DNA of 64,000 bases from Symbiodinium sp. CCMP2592 (Eukaryota > Sar > Dinophyceae > Suessiales > Symbiodiniaceae). The translations under genes and the position numbers were made by a program. Below, piece after piece: positions 48,212 through 58,643 of this stretch; position 1 is the stretch's first letter; every line of letters begins with the position of its first letter. Location: NCBI GenBank assembly GCA_905221615.1, contig CAJNDT010004502.1:339001-403000 (forward strand), given 5' to 3'. The notes beneath the pieces were generated by a model. The model was not told where the DNA came from, made no database searches, and saw only the letters and a list, made by a program, of their open reading frames with translations.

Positions 48212-48562
48212 TACCTGGACCCCCAAAGTATGTAGAATGATGGCCTTTTATAGGTATTGGGCCATTATTTTACCTGTTTTCGGGGTCTAGGTAGGGTTTG
48301 AAGGTTTCAGGATCTAGGCTTTTACGGTTCAGGGTTTTGGGGATTAATGGGCAGCAGTTGGGATTTGGCTTCATGGATGGGGCTTCGCACAGCCGATACA
48401 ATAGGGTTTAGGGTTTACGGTTCAGGGTAGGGTTTAGGGTTTGGGGCTTTAGAACCCCAAAAAGTTGGAACATGACTATCCTCATGCCGTTAAACTCTTG
48501 AGGCCAACTATAAAGGGAATCCTAGCACAAATCATCCTAAACCCAATGTTCCAACTTTCTCG
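48212..48562. repeat. Foldbacks L and P separated by TTTAGGG repeat
   Basis: Family L at 48212-48293 (TACCTGGACCCCCAAAGTAT to GGGGTCTAGGTA) and family P at 48470-48562 (AAAAGTTGGAACATG to TGTTCCAACTTTC). Confidence 0.7.
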
Positions 48563-48918
48563 GTTCACTGACCCTAAACCCCTAAACCCTAAACCCTGTG
48601 TGCTTGGGATTCGGTTCTTGCGGCTTTAGGGCTAGCAATCTGCGGAGTATGAGCCACTCTAACCTACAAAGGCCTACTGTTCTTTGTAGTGTCCCTGCAC
48701 ATTCTCTATTGGGGCTTATAAGGAGACCCTACAAAAAGGCAGGGTATTATGGTGTAGGGTAATTAAGGTGTGGTGCTTCCGCTTCGCTCCAGAACCATGA
48801 TACAGTGGTACTGTTCAGATGTTGCACTATTGCTACAAATTTCCTGAACATGTACTTGCAACCCATGTCCTATCCCAACACATCCTATAAGCCCTGATAA
48901 ACACGAAGCCCTAAACCC

Positions 48919-49028
48919 TAATGTAGGAACCAGATGAAGAAACCCCGGGTCTATAACCCCAAAGTAATAGGACTCATATCAGGAACCCGAGTAAAGGCCC
49001 AAGGTTTCTTCATCAGGTTCCTACATTA
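48919..49028. repeat. Foldback family O
   Basis: TAATGTAGGAACCAGATGAA pairs with TTCATCAGGTTCCTACATTA. Confidence 0.85.
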
Positions 49029-49386
49029 ATAAACCCTAAACCCTAAATCCTGAACCCCTAAACCCTTTGGATCCCATAACGAACCCTTATAGATCCCTAA
49101 ACCAGCCTGACAACTCTAAACCCTAAACCCTCAACAAACCCTAAACGCTTTGGATCCCTTAACGAACCCTTATAGATCCCTAAACCAGCCTAACAACAAA
49201 CAATGCGCCAAGCACACCCAAGGCCTTAAACGTAAGCAGCCCCGGAGTCTCGCCGTGGCATGCACCGGTGCAGCTTCGCCCTAAGCCCTGAACTCTGAAC
49301 TCGATAAGCCCTTTATACTCTAATTATGTACTATAAACGCTACAAATCCTGTGATATCTAAACCCTCAACCATAAAACCTTCGAAG

Positions 49387-49449
49387 TGTGAGGTTCGATG
49401 TCTCGAGGGCTTCGAGGCTAGCGCAGATCACCTGGCAGCTTGGGATTGA
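49387..49449 (+). CDS. CCP/sushi-like exon
   Basis: After CCTTCGAAG it reads CEVRCLEGFEASADHLAAW in phase 0. C-x3-C-x2-GFE is the sushi core. It stops at TGA 49448 unless the donor lies before that. GC-rich codons between AT-rich flanks. Confidence 0.55.
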   Translation, partial: CEVRCLEGFEASADHLAAWD

Positions 49450-49474
49450 TTACAGCCCTAAGGCTCTAAGATCC

Positions 49475-49805
49475 TTGCCCTTTTGCGCCGAACCAGAGCC
49501 ACAAGGTTTAGATCAACAAGGCTTATATTAAAAGAACCCAAAATCTTGTTTTTGTTAGTGTTTGGCTTTATTTGTGTTTAAAGTTGTTTTTGTATTTTAA
49601 AGTTTTTAAAAGTCTTTATTTGTATTTTTTTTGTATTTTAAAGTTTTTAAAAGTCTTTAAAAGTTTGTTTTTGTATTTTAAAGTTTTTAAAAGTCTTTAA
49701 AAGTTTTTTGAATTTTAAAGTTTTTAAACGTCTTTAAAGTCCAACTCTGTCGAAAAAGCCCTGTGGATCTAAACCTTGTGGTTCTGGTTCGGTGCAAAAG
49801 GGCAA
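49475..49805. mobile_element. 331-bp terminal-inverted-repeat element with AT-rich core
   Basis: About 40-bp inverted ends (TTGCCCTTTTGCGCCGAACC on the left; GGTTCGGTGCAAAAGGGCAA on the right). The core is made of TTTTAAAGTTTTTAAAAGTC units. No ORF. Larger than the other foldbacks; no clear target-site duplication. Confidence 0.8.
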
Positions 49806-49843
49806 TGATAAGAGCTCATACTTTGAGGCCGACTCTGGGCCCA

Positions 49844-49938
49844 ACCTAGACCCCCCCCCCAACTAACCTCTATTACACCCCAATTACCCATGATTACGGA
49901 CCATAAGGGCTCCATTGCAGGGCCTTTGGTGGGTCTTG
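49844..49938. repeat. Foldback family M
   Basis: ACCTAGACCCCCCCCCCAAC to GGCCTTTGGTGGGTC, with TACCCATGATTACGGACC. Confidence 0.65.
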
Positions 49939-50243
49939 GAAATGACGATCCTCATGTGGCTTTTGGGCTTTGTTGTGCCTTAGGCTACGGTTTCCGGTTC
50001 AAGGTACTCGTATCAGGTTCGCGGGTTGGGTGTAGAAAGGATCGGGTTCATTGGATGTTGATGTGACCTGGCATGTAGACATTCGAGGGCTCTTCGTCTG
50101 GGATTCTATTCCTCGAGGGTCCTTATATACTAACCCTAATGGTCCATGTACTAACATACAATCTTCATGTCCTTATTTAGGTACTATATGCTATAATGTG
50201 TCGCCCGTGCTCCGGAAGCTAAGTCTGACCTTGGCGATACCGT

Positions 50244-50355
50244 AATATAGGCGCCTCAATAGTTTCCTGTACTATTTGTTTGGCGGGGTTCTTTATTATA
50301 ATTATAGCATTACGCGCCCCAAAAACCTACTCTATTTATTAGGGCCCCTATATTA
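50244..50355. repeat. Foldback family V
   Basis: TATAGGCGCCTCAATAG pairs with TATTAGGGCCCCTATA. Confidence 0.7.
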
Positions 50356-50363
50356 GTCCCTAA

Positions 50364-50600
50364 ATGCTTTGGAACCCAAGACCCTGTTGGAGCTGTTGTC
50401 GTTCATTCCATCGGATGGTTCTAAATTTCATTATGTATCCGAGGTGTGCGACCACGGTGTTTGGAGCTATGTCCTTTGTGCAGCTTGGTCAGCATGGTGC
50501 AGTCTACACCTCTGTGCCCATCGCACCAGACAAGATCCATCTTGCAAGTGTTGCTCACGCCGTCACCAACCCTACACCCCCTAAAACCTGAATCACCAGT
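50364..50600 (+). CDS. Possible exon, frame uncertain
   Basis: Three overlapping + frames are open. The most protein-like reads VQLGQHGAVYTSVPIAPDKI and HLASVAHAV. No canonical border found; listed so that it is not missed. Confidence 0.2.
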
Positions 50601-50717
50601 ACATGCTTATTTTCGAAACGATATTCTGTTTTGCTGGGCCGCATTATACAGGAATACCTCACGACCCTGGTTACTCTTACTCTAAGCCCCGAAACCCTAA
50701 ACCCCTTAAGCCTGAAG

Positions 50718-50821
50718 GAGTTACGTTTCAATTTTCTCCGAAAACCAAGCTTTTTTGCCCAGGCACAGAATCCCAAATCATGCTGGGGGTTTCTGAGTTG
50801 AGCTCACCTCTCTCACGCTGA
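50718..50821 (+). CDS. Candidate exon
   Basis: After CCTGAAG, two leading bases, then VTFQFSPKTKLFCPGTESQI and MLGVSELSSPLSR, ending at TGA 50819. Unique, protein-like, one Cys. It could be part of a CCP-like module. Confidence 0.35.
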
Positions 50822-50989
50822 TTTTCGACCTTCCCTGACTTCAACCCTAAATCTCAGAACTTGTATATAACCCCTTAGATGAGCCTTAGACTTATTCACG
50901 CTCCACTAGAACGCCCCCACAACCTCGATTCCGTTCTAAATGCAGCCGAAGACTCCCGACACGAGCCTCTAAACCCCCATTTTATACTG

Positions 50990-51380
50990 GTCTGTAGACT
51001 GTAGACCTTAGATTAGAAATCCCCATTCCAAGGGTCCATGATACTTTGATCTTAACGGGGCCGATGAAAACACTATTTAGGTACGTGGATCATGGACCCT
51101 TAAACTATTGAAAACACAGCTTCAAAACCCGTCACCCCGACATCCTACGATCTAGAGCTGGCTAAACACCGGAGACACTAGACCCACATACCCACGAAGG
51201 TTTAGGGTTTGGGTTTAAGCTGCCGTAATATGGACCTGGACCCGATAAAACCTTCCTTTCTAGGGTTCCCCTATGACCTCCCGACATATAGTCTTTGAAA
51301 GTTCGGTTGTTTGTGGTCCAAGTATATAATGTCAATGTTCCGTTTGCTCCTATGTTATGTACGTATAGTCATCCCTAAAC
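50990..51380. other. Repeat scraps, no gene
   Basis: Contains an imperfect inverted pair (CAAGGGTCCATGATACTTTG and ACGTGGATCATGGACCCTTA, 51029-51103) and TTTAGGG scraps. Nothing coding seen. Confidence 0.5.
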
Positions 51381-51389
51381 CCTAAGCAG

Positions 51390-51492
51390 TTACGTGAAGG
51401 TCAACCAAAAGAAACAAGAGAAGCCTTTCCTGAGGAGTCGCGTCGCTGTAGACACCCTCCAGGAGCACCGCCCTTTGCGGCGACTGGGCTGA
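51390..51492 (+). CDS. Candidate exon, basic, with stop
   Basis: AAGCAG plus one leading base, then YVKVNQKKQEKPFLRSRVAV and DTLQEHRPLRRLG, then TGA. Strongly protein-like, basic, no Cys. It could be a cytoplasmic tail and the last exon of the preceding gene, before the new start at 51978. Confidence 0.45.
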
Positions 51493-51690
51493 ATCTATAG
51501 CGTCAGTGTCTACGTATTCCTTATTAAGGAAGACAGGTCTTTTTCGTACCAGATCCGAAAATACGGGCTACTTGGACCCTGAGGCATTGGGTTTCCGGTG
51601 CCCTAAACCCTAAACCCCAAACTCTAAAGGCTCGACAATCGGGGCGAAGGTTCGGGACTTCACTACAAGGGTCCAAGAGCCTTAGGGCAG

Positions 51691-51781
51691 TACCTAGACC
51701 CCCCCCAATTGCCCTCTAATATACCCTAAATACCCACTATTTCGGACCATATGGGCTCATTAGAAGGCAGGTGGGGGGTTC
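51691..51781. repeat. Foldback family M
   Basis: TACCTAGACCCCCCCCAATT, CTAAATACCCACTA, GGCAGGTGGGGGGTTCC. Confidence 0.7.
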
Positions 51782-51977
51782 CAAACTTTGGTCTCGTGTG
51801 GGTGGGGTTTGGGTAATTCTCTGAAGTAGGGTCCTTGTGAAACAAGTGCCGTACTATTTTGGGTTCCGAACTCACTAACAACTTGTCCTGTAAATCCACC
51901 AAACCACGCAGCGTTTATGGAAGTGTGAAGGCTTCGGGGTTAGTGGGTTGAAGAGTTCGATCCATCGCAGCGGGTCC

Positions 51978-52107
51978 ATGCTGGCGTGCTCTTGCACCCT
52001 CTTGGTTTTGGCCCTTTGGTGTACCCTAAGCCCCCGCACGAAGGTTGGAAACTTCTCTGCCTGTGCCGGGAAGCTCCATGGAGAGTTGCCAGAATGCATT
52101 GATCTGA
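51978..52107 (+). CDS. First exon of a secreted or membrane Cys-rich protein
   Basis: ATG chosen because a secretory signal starts there: MLACSCTLLVLALWCTLS, then PRTKVGNFSACAGKLHGELP and ECIDL. C-x(9)-C after the signal is CCP-like. Similar to the signal exon at 47503 (shared LACSC). The GC-rich frame opens 30 bp earlier at another ATG-less codon. Followed by the exon at 52383. Confidence 0.5.
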
Positions 52108-52382
52108 GGATTCAGGGTTTGGGGTTTTGTGTTTAGGGGTTTTGGCTGGGGCCTCGGAGTTCAGGGGTTGGGATGTACGGTTTAGGAGTTAGGGTTCAGG
52201 CAGGCTTCGTGGTTAAGCTCAAAGTCCTGGATCTAGAACCTTTCTCCTGCTCGGCTGGCAAAAGGGATGCAAGGCTTTCAGGTTTCGATTTCCGAGCTCT
52301 GAGTCTCGAACCATTGAATCCCAATCCCTAAACCCATAACCCGAAACCCTAAGCCCTGACCCTACAGTCTTCAATGGTTCAG

Positions 52383-52483
52383 GGCGATTTCAAAAGCAGC
52401 GAAACAAACTGCGACTCAAGTAACTGCGGCGTGACGGCGAGTCCCAAACAACATGTTTTCAAGTTTTCCGATGCCTTGATCAG
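52383..52483 (+). CDS. Internal exon with clean borders, Cys-containing
   Basis: Between ATGGTTCAG and GTAATG: GDFKSSETNCDSSNCGVTAS and PKQHVFKFSDALI. C-x4-C. Both borders are canonical, phase 0 in and two bases out. Probably exon 2 or 3 of the gene that starts at 51978. Confidence 0.55.
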
Positions 52484-52489
52484 GTAATG

Positions 52490-53010
52490 GGCACATGGAC
52501 CCTTAGGACCCAAAGACCTTAAACCCTCAACCCTGAACCCATAAACCCTAAACCCTGATGCCCAAGCGACATACTTTTGAAGCCCGATTCCACCGACTAA
52601 CGTCTCAGGGTCTTCGGTGCTATGATCCACTTGCTATAGAGTAGGGGTGTAGGGTTTAGGTTTTAGGGCAGCCCTGTGGAATGTTAGTAGTACTTAGTCA
52701 GACACGATATTCCGATTGATCGTGTTGATTCACTTGGTGCAGAAACAGGAGTCCTAAGCCCCAAACCCAGTTCCTAAACCCTCAAGAGTGTCTAAGTAGA
52801 GCTGCCAGGATCTTTTAGGTAAGCGATGGTGCATGCAAGCCTCTACAATGGGTTCTTGTAAAAAGTTTCATTTCAAGCTACCGTAGTATGGAAATCCTAT
52901 TATATGCTATAGAGCCTTATTCTGGCAACTGGTAACTTGCATTATATCCCTTAACAAGAACTCAGTCTATAGCTCCCGATGCCCCAGTTCCCCCCCAAAG
53001 TCTAGATCCT
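52490..53010. other. Telomere-like scraps and unassigned sequence
   Basis: CCCTAAA scraps at 52520-52560 and an imperfect foldback near 52795-52960. A possible small exon (EYTLQAAEAQKPQPNR) starts after GCTGCAG at 53020. Otherwise nothing. Confidence 0.4.
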
Positions 53011-53151
53011 AAGCTGCAGGAATACACTCTGCAAGCCGCCGAAGCCCAGAAACCTCAACCAAACAGACTCCCTGAAACCCTAAAGCCATGAACCCGGACC
53101 CTGAACCCTAAAACCCTAAACCCATGAACCCGGAGCTTAAACCCTCTGAAG

Positions 53152-53219
53152 GTATTGCAAACTGGCCTGCGAAGATGGATTCGACCCGGTTCCCTCAGAC
53201 GGAATGCGCTGCGAACGAG
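53152..53219 (+). CDS. CCP/sushi-like exon
   Basis: CTGAAG plus one leading base, then YCKLACEDGFDPVPSDGMRC and ER before a GTGCTG donor. C-x3-C-x2-GF-x(8)-C is a near-ideal sushi core. Usual entry phase. Confidence 0.6.
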
Positions 53220-53311
53220 GTGCTGCAAGGTTGTCGTTTGATCAAGATGGTAATAATCATAATATCAGTAATAGTAAGAAGATAATGTGGGCTTAGGGTT
53301 GTCACTTTAAG

Positions 53312-53389
53312 GACCTGCGTTGGGGCGAGGATGTTCGCAAGAACTTAGGACGCTATTTTGCGGTCCGTATACGAAAGCGTATCATGTAG
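53312..53389 (+). CDS. Candidate basic exon with stop
   Basis: After CTTTAAG it reads DLRWGEDVRKNLGRYFAVRI and RKRIM, then TAG. Protein-like and basic. Internal or terminal. Confidence 0.35.
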   Translation, partial: DLRWGEDVRKNLGRYFAVRIRKRIM

Positions 53390-53471
53390 GGTCTGTGAGG
53401 TTTGGGGGTCGAGCGGCACGATCTTTTAAGTGCATTCCCGAGCTTACGACGAGCTCCATGACGTGATGTTA

Positions 53472-53720
53472 TTAATGATCGGGGTTGTCTATGCATGGTT
53501 GCTCAGTCACGACAAGACCCACTGCTGCTGCCTTCCTGTGCCTTAAACAAAGCATTGAAGAAAGAGACTCTCGTCCATAATGGCCCCTTTCATGCTTCCA
53601 TAATCTGTCACCCAACCACACAGAGGCGATTGGCTTTAGGGTTGTTCTTCCATTTAAAACACCAAACGACTCAACCCAATCCTGCAACCCTAAATCCTTT
53701 CAGCCAAAGCCCGTAAACCT
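53472..53720. other. Open frames on both strands, unresolved
   Basis: The + frame (53495-53716) and - frame (53472-53687) are both about 72 codons and protein-like. No border or domain decides between them. Confidence 0.3.
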
Positions 53721-53975
53721 GAAGCCCCGAATGCTCTTTCGTTAAACCTGGACCCTGTAGAACCTTCCTCTTTACGGTTCCATATTATTATGGTTTCCTT
53801 GATGCCTAACCCCGAAATCCTTAAAGTCCACCTTGAAACCTTGTTCATACATCACGGTATCATTCTACATCCGCAAACATTTTTCTAAGTTGAACCCCTC
53901 AAAGTCCAAACCCCAAAACCCTACGCCCCTGAAAACCCTGAGCCTAAATCGTCTACTGTCGGTGAGTGTTAGCAG

Positions 53976-54025
53976 GTCGCTTTTCTGCGGCGGCCTGCGA
54001 ACCGCGCGCGTGTCCCATGCCACTG
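53976..54025 (+). CDS. Short exon with canonical borders
   Basis: TTAGCAG plus one leading base, then SLFCGGLRTARVSHAT up to a GTAAAC donor. 50 nt, GC-rich, one Cys; usual entry phase. Confidence 0.4.
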
Positions 54026-54401
54026 GTAAACAACAGCACCTTGGTGTCAGGGCTTGAGGGCTTCTCCTCGTTCTGGGATTGGTTGAGTACCTGGAGTGGG
54101 GTTACGGTTGGTGGTTTCGACGCAGGATATGACACATGTCTGACATGATTCAGAAGTCTCTTGGTACTGGCACATCCCATAGCCACTATCATAAGGCTGG
54201 TTTGCACGCTTTCGATGCGAACGGCTGTCATGGAATGCGGGCAAACCCTATCATGAGCCCTAAGCGGCATTTGTTTTGAGCCCTTAGCCTAGGGCAAAGC
54301 ATAAGTTTTCGTGACACATACGCATAAGCTGCCCCACCCAAATATTGTGTAGGTCTGGTATGTCTGCACTGTTGCTTTTGCTTTTTTGTTGATAGTCCTT
54401 A

Positions 54402-54500
54402 TACATATATATATATATATAGACCTATAACTATATATATATATATGTAAGTATAATTAGAATTGTAATTATAAACATATATATATATATATATACATAT
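54402..54500. repeat. AT microsatellite
   Basis: Three (AT)n tracts with ACATATGT-type joints. Confidence 0.9.
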
Positions 54501-54529
54501 GAGGGTTTAGAGGCAGCTTAGGACTGCAG

Positions 54530-54670
54530 GCCAACGGGATGTTTCGAAGATGGTTGTTGGCATCTGCTAAGAGGTGGCGATCTCTCCGATTGCTTCCAGC
54601 ACCCGAGTGGTTCCATTTGCGAGCTCCTTTGCGTGCCTTGCCTGAGGGAAAGAAGCTAGAGGCAACCTGA
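54530..54670 (+). CDS. Terminal exon, basic protein end
   Basis: After GGACTGCAG, 46 codons read ANGMFRRWLLASAKRWRSLR, LLPAPEWFHLRAPLRALPEG and KKLEAT, then TGA. Unique sequence with a good acceptor and convincing composition (Arg/Leu/Trp). No cysteines; perhaps a cytoplasmic tail ending the gene begun at 51978. Confidence 0.5.
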   Translation, partial: ANGMFRRWLLASAKRWRSLRLLPAPEWFHLRAPLRALPEGKKLEAT

Positions 54671-54679
54671 TAGCGGGGT

Positions 54680-55860
54680 TGGAATGTTTCCTGCAAATAA
54701 GCCCTGATTACTTATAGTCCCGTAACAATCATACTAGAATCTACTAGTACTATACTTTCGTGGCAAACCCCTACTCTAAGTTAAGGCTCAAACCCTAAAC
54801 CCTGAATCCTTGATTATAGAACCCTGAAAGGAACTCGTTCAAGGAACCCTGGTCTAGCCTAACGATCACTATGTAGGTCCTTCGAAGCCTGCCGGTATGC
54901 ATGCAGCATGAGGGTCAGAGGTTTAGGGTACACTGCGGTATACCGGAGCCTGCCTGGAGGGTTTAGGGTTCAGTGCAGAGCATCCGAAACTCGCAGCCCT
55001 TAAATTCCATGGGGCAACTCCCCGAATGTTGGCAATACGTAGTGTTCAAAAGCACACTAAGTTGCATTTACAGTACTTAAGGGCTCGTTTACAGGGACCT
55101 ATCAGGATACTACATTATAAGGAATCTACAGGCGTCCAGGGTTTAAGGTACCCCAAGGGTCCAAGCAAGCGCCCGAAAGTAGGCCCTCCGAGGAATCCCA
55201 CAAGCCTTTACAAGGGAGCCGCAATCCAATCCCTAAACCCTACAACCCTCTTTCGTAGATTCCGTCACAACCGTTCCCTATTCTCTGGCACGGGCCCAAA
55301 AGTCCAAGTCCACCTAAACATAAGGATCTACAATCAAGATTTCTGAAATCCTCCCTGTCATCGGCCTCCTCGTACCCCTTCCTGCGGTTTAGGTGCTTAC
55401 TATTCCTGCAAAAGCTAAACTCACTCTTAACCACCCACATCGGGCCCCTACAAGAACTGCCCTAAGGCTTCCTGTTTCGCCCCCATGTCAAACCCTCATG
55501 CGGGTAGTTCTCTAAACTAGGGCCCGTGTTCAGGTCCCCAATATCATACGGCACCCTTACAGAAAGGAGTCCAAAAGGGACCCTAATTCAGAAAACTACC
55601 CATGTTCACAGTACCTATATATTGGAATGTAGGGGTTCTATATTAGGAATTATCATTATGATTTGGGGAAATATCTCCCAAACAGTACCTAGGACCCTTT
55701 GGGCAAACTCCCCCACTTCCGCCCTAAACCCTAAGCCCTTGAACCCCCAACCCCAAAGCCAAACCCTAAATCTATATTAAGCCGTTATAGTACTCCTGAC
55801 AGGCACCTTTACAAGGAACCCTCAAAGGAGCCATATTTTGATTATTAAGGCCCTGTACCT
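54680..55860. other. Repeat-rich, no confident gene
   Basis: CCCTAAA scraps and a family C foldback (55502-55601, GGGTAGTTCTCTAAACTAGG to ATTCAGAAAACTACCC) with a T-like palindrome after it. A 106-codon frame at 55026-55346 crosses repeat pieces and is not trusted. Confidence 0.5.
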
Positions 55861-55879
55861 TAAACCCTCAAAACTTTAG

Positions 55880-56003
55880 CCCTAAACTATACACGAACTC
55901 CCCCACTTCCGCCTTGTGCGGCGTGGCTGCTCCCAAGGCTCGCGGCTACGTGAAAGCAGGTGCAAACCTGTACTGCGCTGCTGGTCGACAAAGTCTGGGT
56001 TTC
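55880..56003 (+). CDS. CCP/sushi-like exon
   Basis: ACTTTAG plus one leading base, then LYTNSPTSALCGVAAPKARG, YVKAGANLYCAAGRQSLGFV. C-x-VAAP-x(4)-GYV-x2-GA-x-LYC-x2-G is one of the clearest complement-control patterns in the window. GC-rich. The exact start is unsure because the upstream AG is weak. Confidence 0.6.
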
Positions 56004-56244
56004 GTGTTTCGAAGCTTTAGGGGTCCAGGGCTTTTGGACTTTAGGGGTTTACGGATTTGGTGTGTTGAGGGTTTTGGGATACAGGGGTTTACGGTTTTAG
56101 TGTGTTGAGGGGTTTGAGGCTGAATGCTTCGCAACCCTGAACACATGTTCGCCATTGGGCTCCGGTTTTGCGGTTGTTCACGGTCTGGGCTTTCATGTTT
56201 TGGATGGTGGTGTTGGGTGAAGGTTCAGGCTTAGATTGCTCCTA

Positions 56245-56369
56245 CTTGGAGGGTCATTATGGGACTTAGTAAGCAAGGTCATCAGTTGCAAGTACCGTAA
56301 GTGGGCTTAGAAGTACGTATAGTTGTCTTAGTTACAACTCTATGCTCCTAAGTCCCATCATCCTCGAAG
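56245..56369. repeat. Foldback family A, diverged
   Basis: CTTGGAGGGTCATTATGGGA to TCCCATCATCCTCGAAG. Confidence 0.7.
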
Positions 56370-56609
56370 CACAGGACTGACAATCTTGCCAACAGACTTA
56401 TAAGTTATAAGAGTTAGTCAATCAACCCGTTGCCAGAAAGAGTTGTTTTAGACTCCGCCAATCTAAATAATGCCCTAAACCGGAAACCCTAAATCGTGTC
56501 TCTCCATTGGTTCTGTTGTGACATTGTGAAGTGCTCAGCGCCCCGAATCCTATCAATGCAGCCTTTCGAGGAAACCAGAAATGCTTGTGGACTCTTATTT
56601 CTCTGGCAG

Positions 56610-56651
56610 TCGGGATGCAGAGATCCTGCCCCAAAGGCTGAAACTAATTGA
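56610..56651 (+). CDS. Candidate short Cys exon ending at a foldback
   Basis: Strong acceptor (CTCTTATTTCTCTGGCAG) then SGCRDPAPKAETN and TGA at the start of a family V foldback (56651). GCRDPAP resembles a sushi start. Confidence 0.4.
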   Translation, partial: SGCRDPAPKAETN

Positions 56652-56935
56652 GAGGCCTCAATAATTACCTTTACTATTTCGGTGGTTCTTCAGTATAACT
56701 ATAGTATAGTAGGCCCCAAACTATTCCAATTATTAAGGTCCCTATAGTACTCCAACAGGCTGGCTTTGAGCAAGGGCTTTGGCCCAACAAGCCGTCAACA
56801 GTACTTCTACACAGCCGCACAGTAATGTAGGGGCCTGAATAGTGAGAATAGGGTTTTGGGGTATACTATACTACAATATTAATAAGGAACCCCAGAATCT
56901 TATTCTGATTACTGTTAAGGCCCCTACATTATGCG
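56651..56935. repeat. Two family V foldbacks
   Basis: First 56651-56755 (AGGCCTCAATAATTACC to ATTATTAAGGTCCCTAT); second 56825-56935 (TGTAGGGGCCTGAATAGTGA to ACTGTTAAGGCCCCTACA). Confidence 0.75.
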
Positions 56936-57760
56936 AGCCCTGAACCCCCTGACCCTCAAAACCGCCGCCCAATGGACCTCAAATGCTACACTCCCTATAC
57001 CCAGATCCCTAAACACTAAAGTCATATTACTCAACCCTAAACCCTACACCCATATTTCTAAACCTTGAACCCTGCACCCATACTTCGAAATCATAAACCC
57101 CAGACTCCTAAACCCAACTGGGTTTATAAACTCTACACCCATATTACCGGACCCTGACTGTGACTCATAAGCCCAACACCCATGTTACCGGTCCCCTAAA
57201 CCCTAAACCCTAAACATCCCTACACCCAAAACCCTAAACCTCCCCAAACTCTATAAACCCTACACCCTAAACCTCCCTAATCTCTAGACCCCTCCTTAAA
57301 CTCTAAACCCTACACCCTAAACTCTACACCATCAACCTAAACCTCCTTTAACTCTAAACCCTCCACTCCCAACTAAACCCTAAAACTCCTTAAACTCTCA
57401 ACCCTCCATCGCAAACCTACCAAAACCCCTAAACCCTAAACCTCATTAGCACTAAACCCTGAACCCCTGACCCCTATGCATCCTAAACTCGACAGCAACC
57501 TAAGGACCGGGGCAAAATCCCTTTACCGGACCCTTAAAACGTAAACCCTAAGCATCCCTAAAACTCTAAAGCCCTAAGCCCCAAACTTGCCCATAACCCT
57601 AAACCAACTCCTCCCAAAGCACCGGGGCAAGTGTTACCTGACCCCTGAACCCTGAAACCTAAACCCTATGCCCTAAACCCTAAACCCTAACCCCTTAACC
57701 TCTAAACCCTAAGGCCTCATCCCTAAACCCCAGCCCCAAAACCCTAAACCCTAAGCCTAA
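56935..57760. repeat. Long degenerate CCCTAAA region
   Basis: About 820 bp of diverged CCCTAAA, CTCTAAACC and ACACCCATATT units. AAGGACCGGGGCAAA-like strings occur three times (57504, 57619, 57760). Confidence 0.85.
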
Positions 57761-57761
57761 G

Positions 57762-57845
57762 GACCGGGGCAAATGGAGCCCTGGCGCGTGCTGGCCCACT
57801 CCCGGCTGCGGCGCTCCACCGACGGTGGCGTCCTTCGGCTGTACC
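57762..57845 (+). CDS. Candidate exon, frame ambiguous
   Basis: After CCTAAG the frame with the highest GC3 reads MEPWRVLAHSRLRRSTDGGV and LRLYQK. Another frame reads CWPTPGCGAPPTVASFGC, which is CCP-like. Both are open; codon bias favours the first, family context the second. Confidence 0.4.
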
Positions 57846-57856
57846 AAAAAGGTCCT

Positions 57857-57966
57857 CCCAGAGAGCCCAATACCCCCTTAAATAGGGAATAGAGCTTAAA
57901 TCATAGTATGAATGACCCAATAATTTAAGGCTTTTTCCTTAGTTAAGGGGGATTCGGCTCTCTGGG
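57857..57966. repeat. Foldback family Q
   Basis: CCCAGAGAGCCCAATACCCC pairs with GGGGGATTCGGCTCTCTGGG. Confidence 0.8.
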
Positions 57967-58430
57967 CTTAGAACTTGGTTTATGTCTACACTTAGGCCTT
58001 ATAGGCTCTAAGGATGCAGATGTTGAAGGCTTTTGGGCCCAAAGACCACACTATTTACGGCTTTTGGGCTGTTTTGGGCATATTAGGGTTAGGGTTAAGG
58101 GTAGAAAGTAAGGTTTCTTTGGTAGGAATTACTAATATGATTGGGCAAGGTATCCCCATAATAGTACCTCGTTGGCCGTTAGAAGTTAGACCGACACCTG
58201 CACCCCAAAAGCACGTTGGAGAATAGCCTTTGAATATAGGTGGTGGGCTGTTCTCTTACTTCCTGTTGGGAGTTGAGGTAAGCTTCAGGGTGTAGGTGTT
58301 TGTTGGTTTAGGGTTGATAAGTCTCCAATTATCAACATCACGCGAATATGCCATGGATCGTAAACCTCCATCGTCCCACCCTAGATGCGAAACCCTTATC
58401 CGAAACCTTGAGCCTGCTCCTCCCCCAAAA

Positions 58431-58534
58431 GGCTCCATGTAGCCACATAGTAGGTACTTAGGCCTTAAAGTGCCTTTCTAGGGATCCCTTCAAGGCCTAA
58501 GTACCTACTAACTACTATGTGGGCACATGGAGTC
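58431..58534. repeat. Foldback family D, uninterrupted
   Basis: GGCTCCATGTAGCCACATAG to CTATGTGGGCACATGGAGTC. It shows the intact D structure that is broken by C at 694 and 44200. Confidence 0.8.
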
Positions 58535-58560
58535 ATCGGGGCTCAGGCATGCCGAGTCAG

Positions 58561-58643
58561 CGGAGATCCGGCACTGCGTGAACGTCGCGCGCGGCGAGCG
58601 CTGCGACGGCTTCCGATGCGACGTGGGCTTCGAGGCTCACTTC
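58561..58643 (+). CDS. CCP/sushi-like exon
   Basis: After GAGTCAG, two leading bases, then EIRHCVNVARGERCDGFRCD and VGFEAHF. C-x(9)-C-x4-C-x2-GFE. Third positions are almost all G or C. TTTAGGG repeat follows. Confidence 0.6.
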
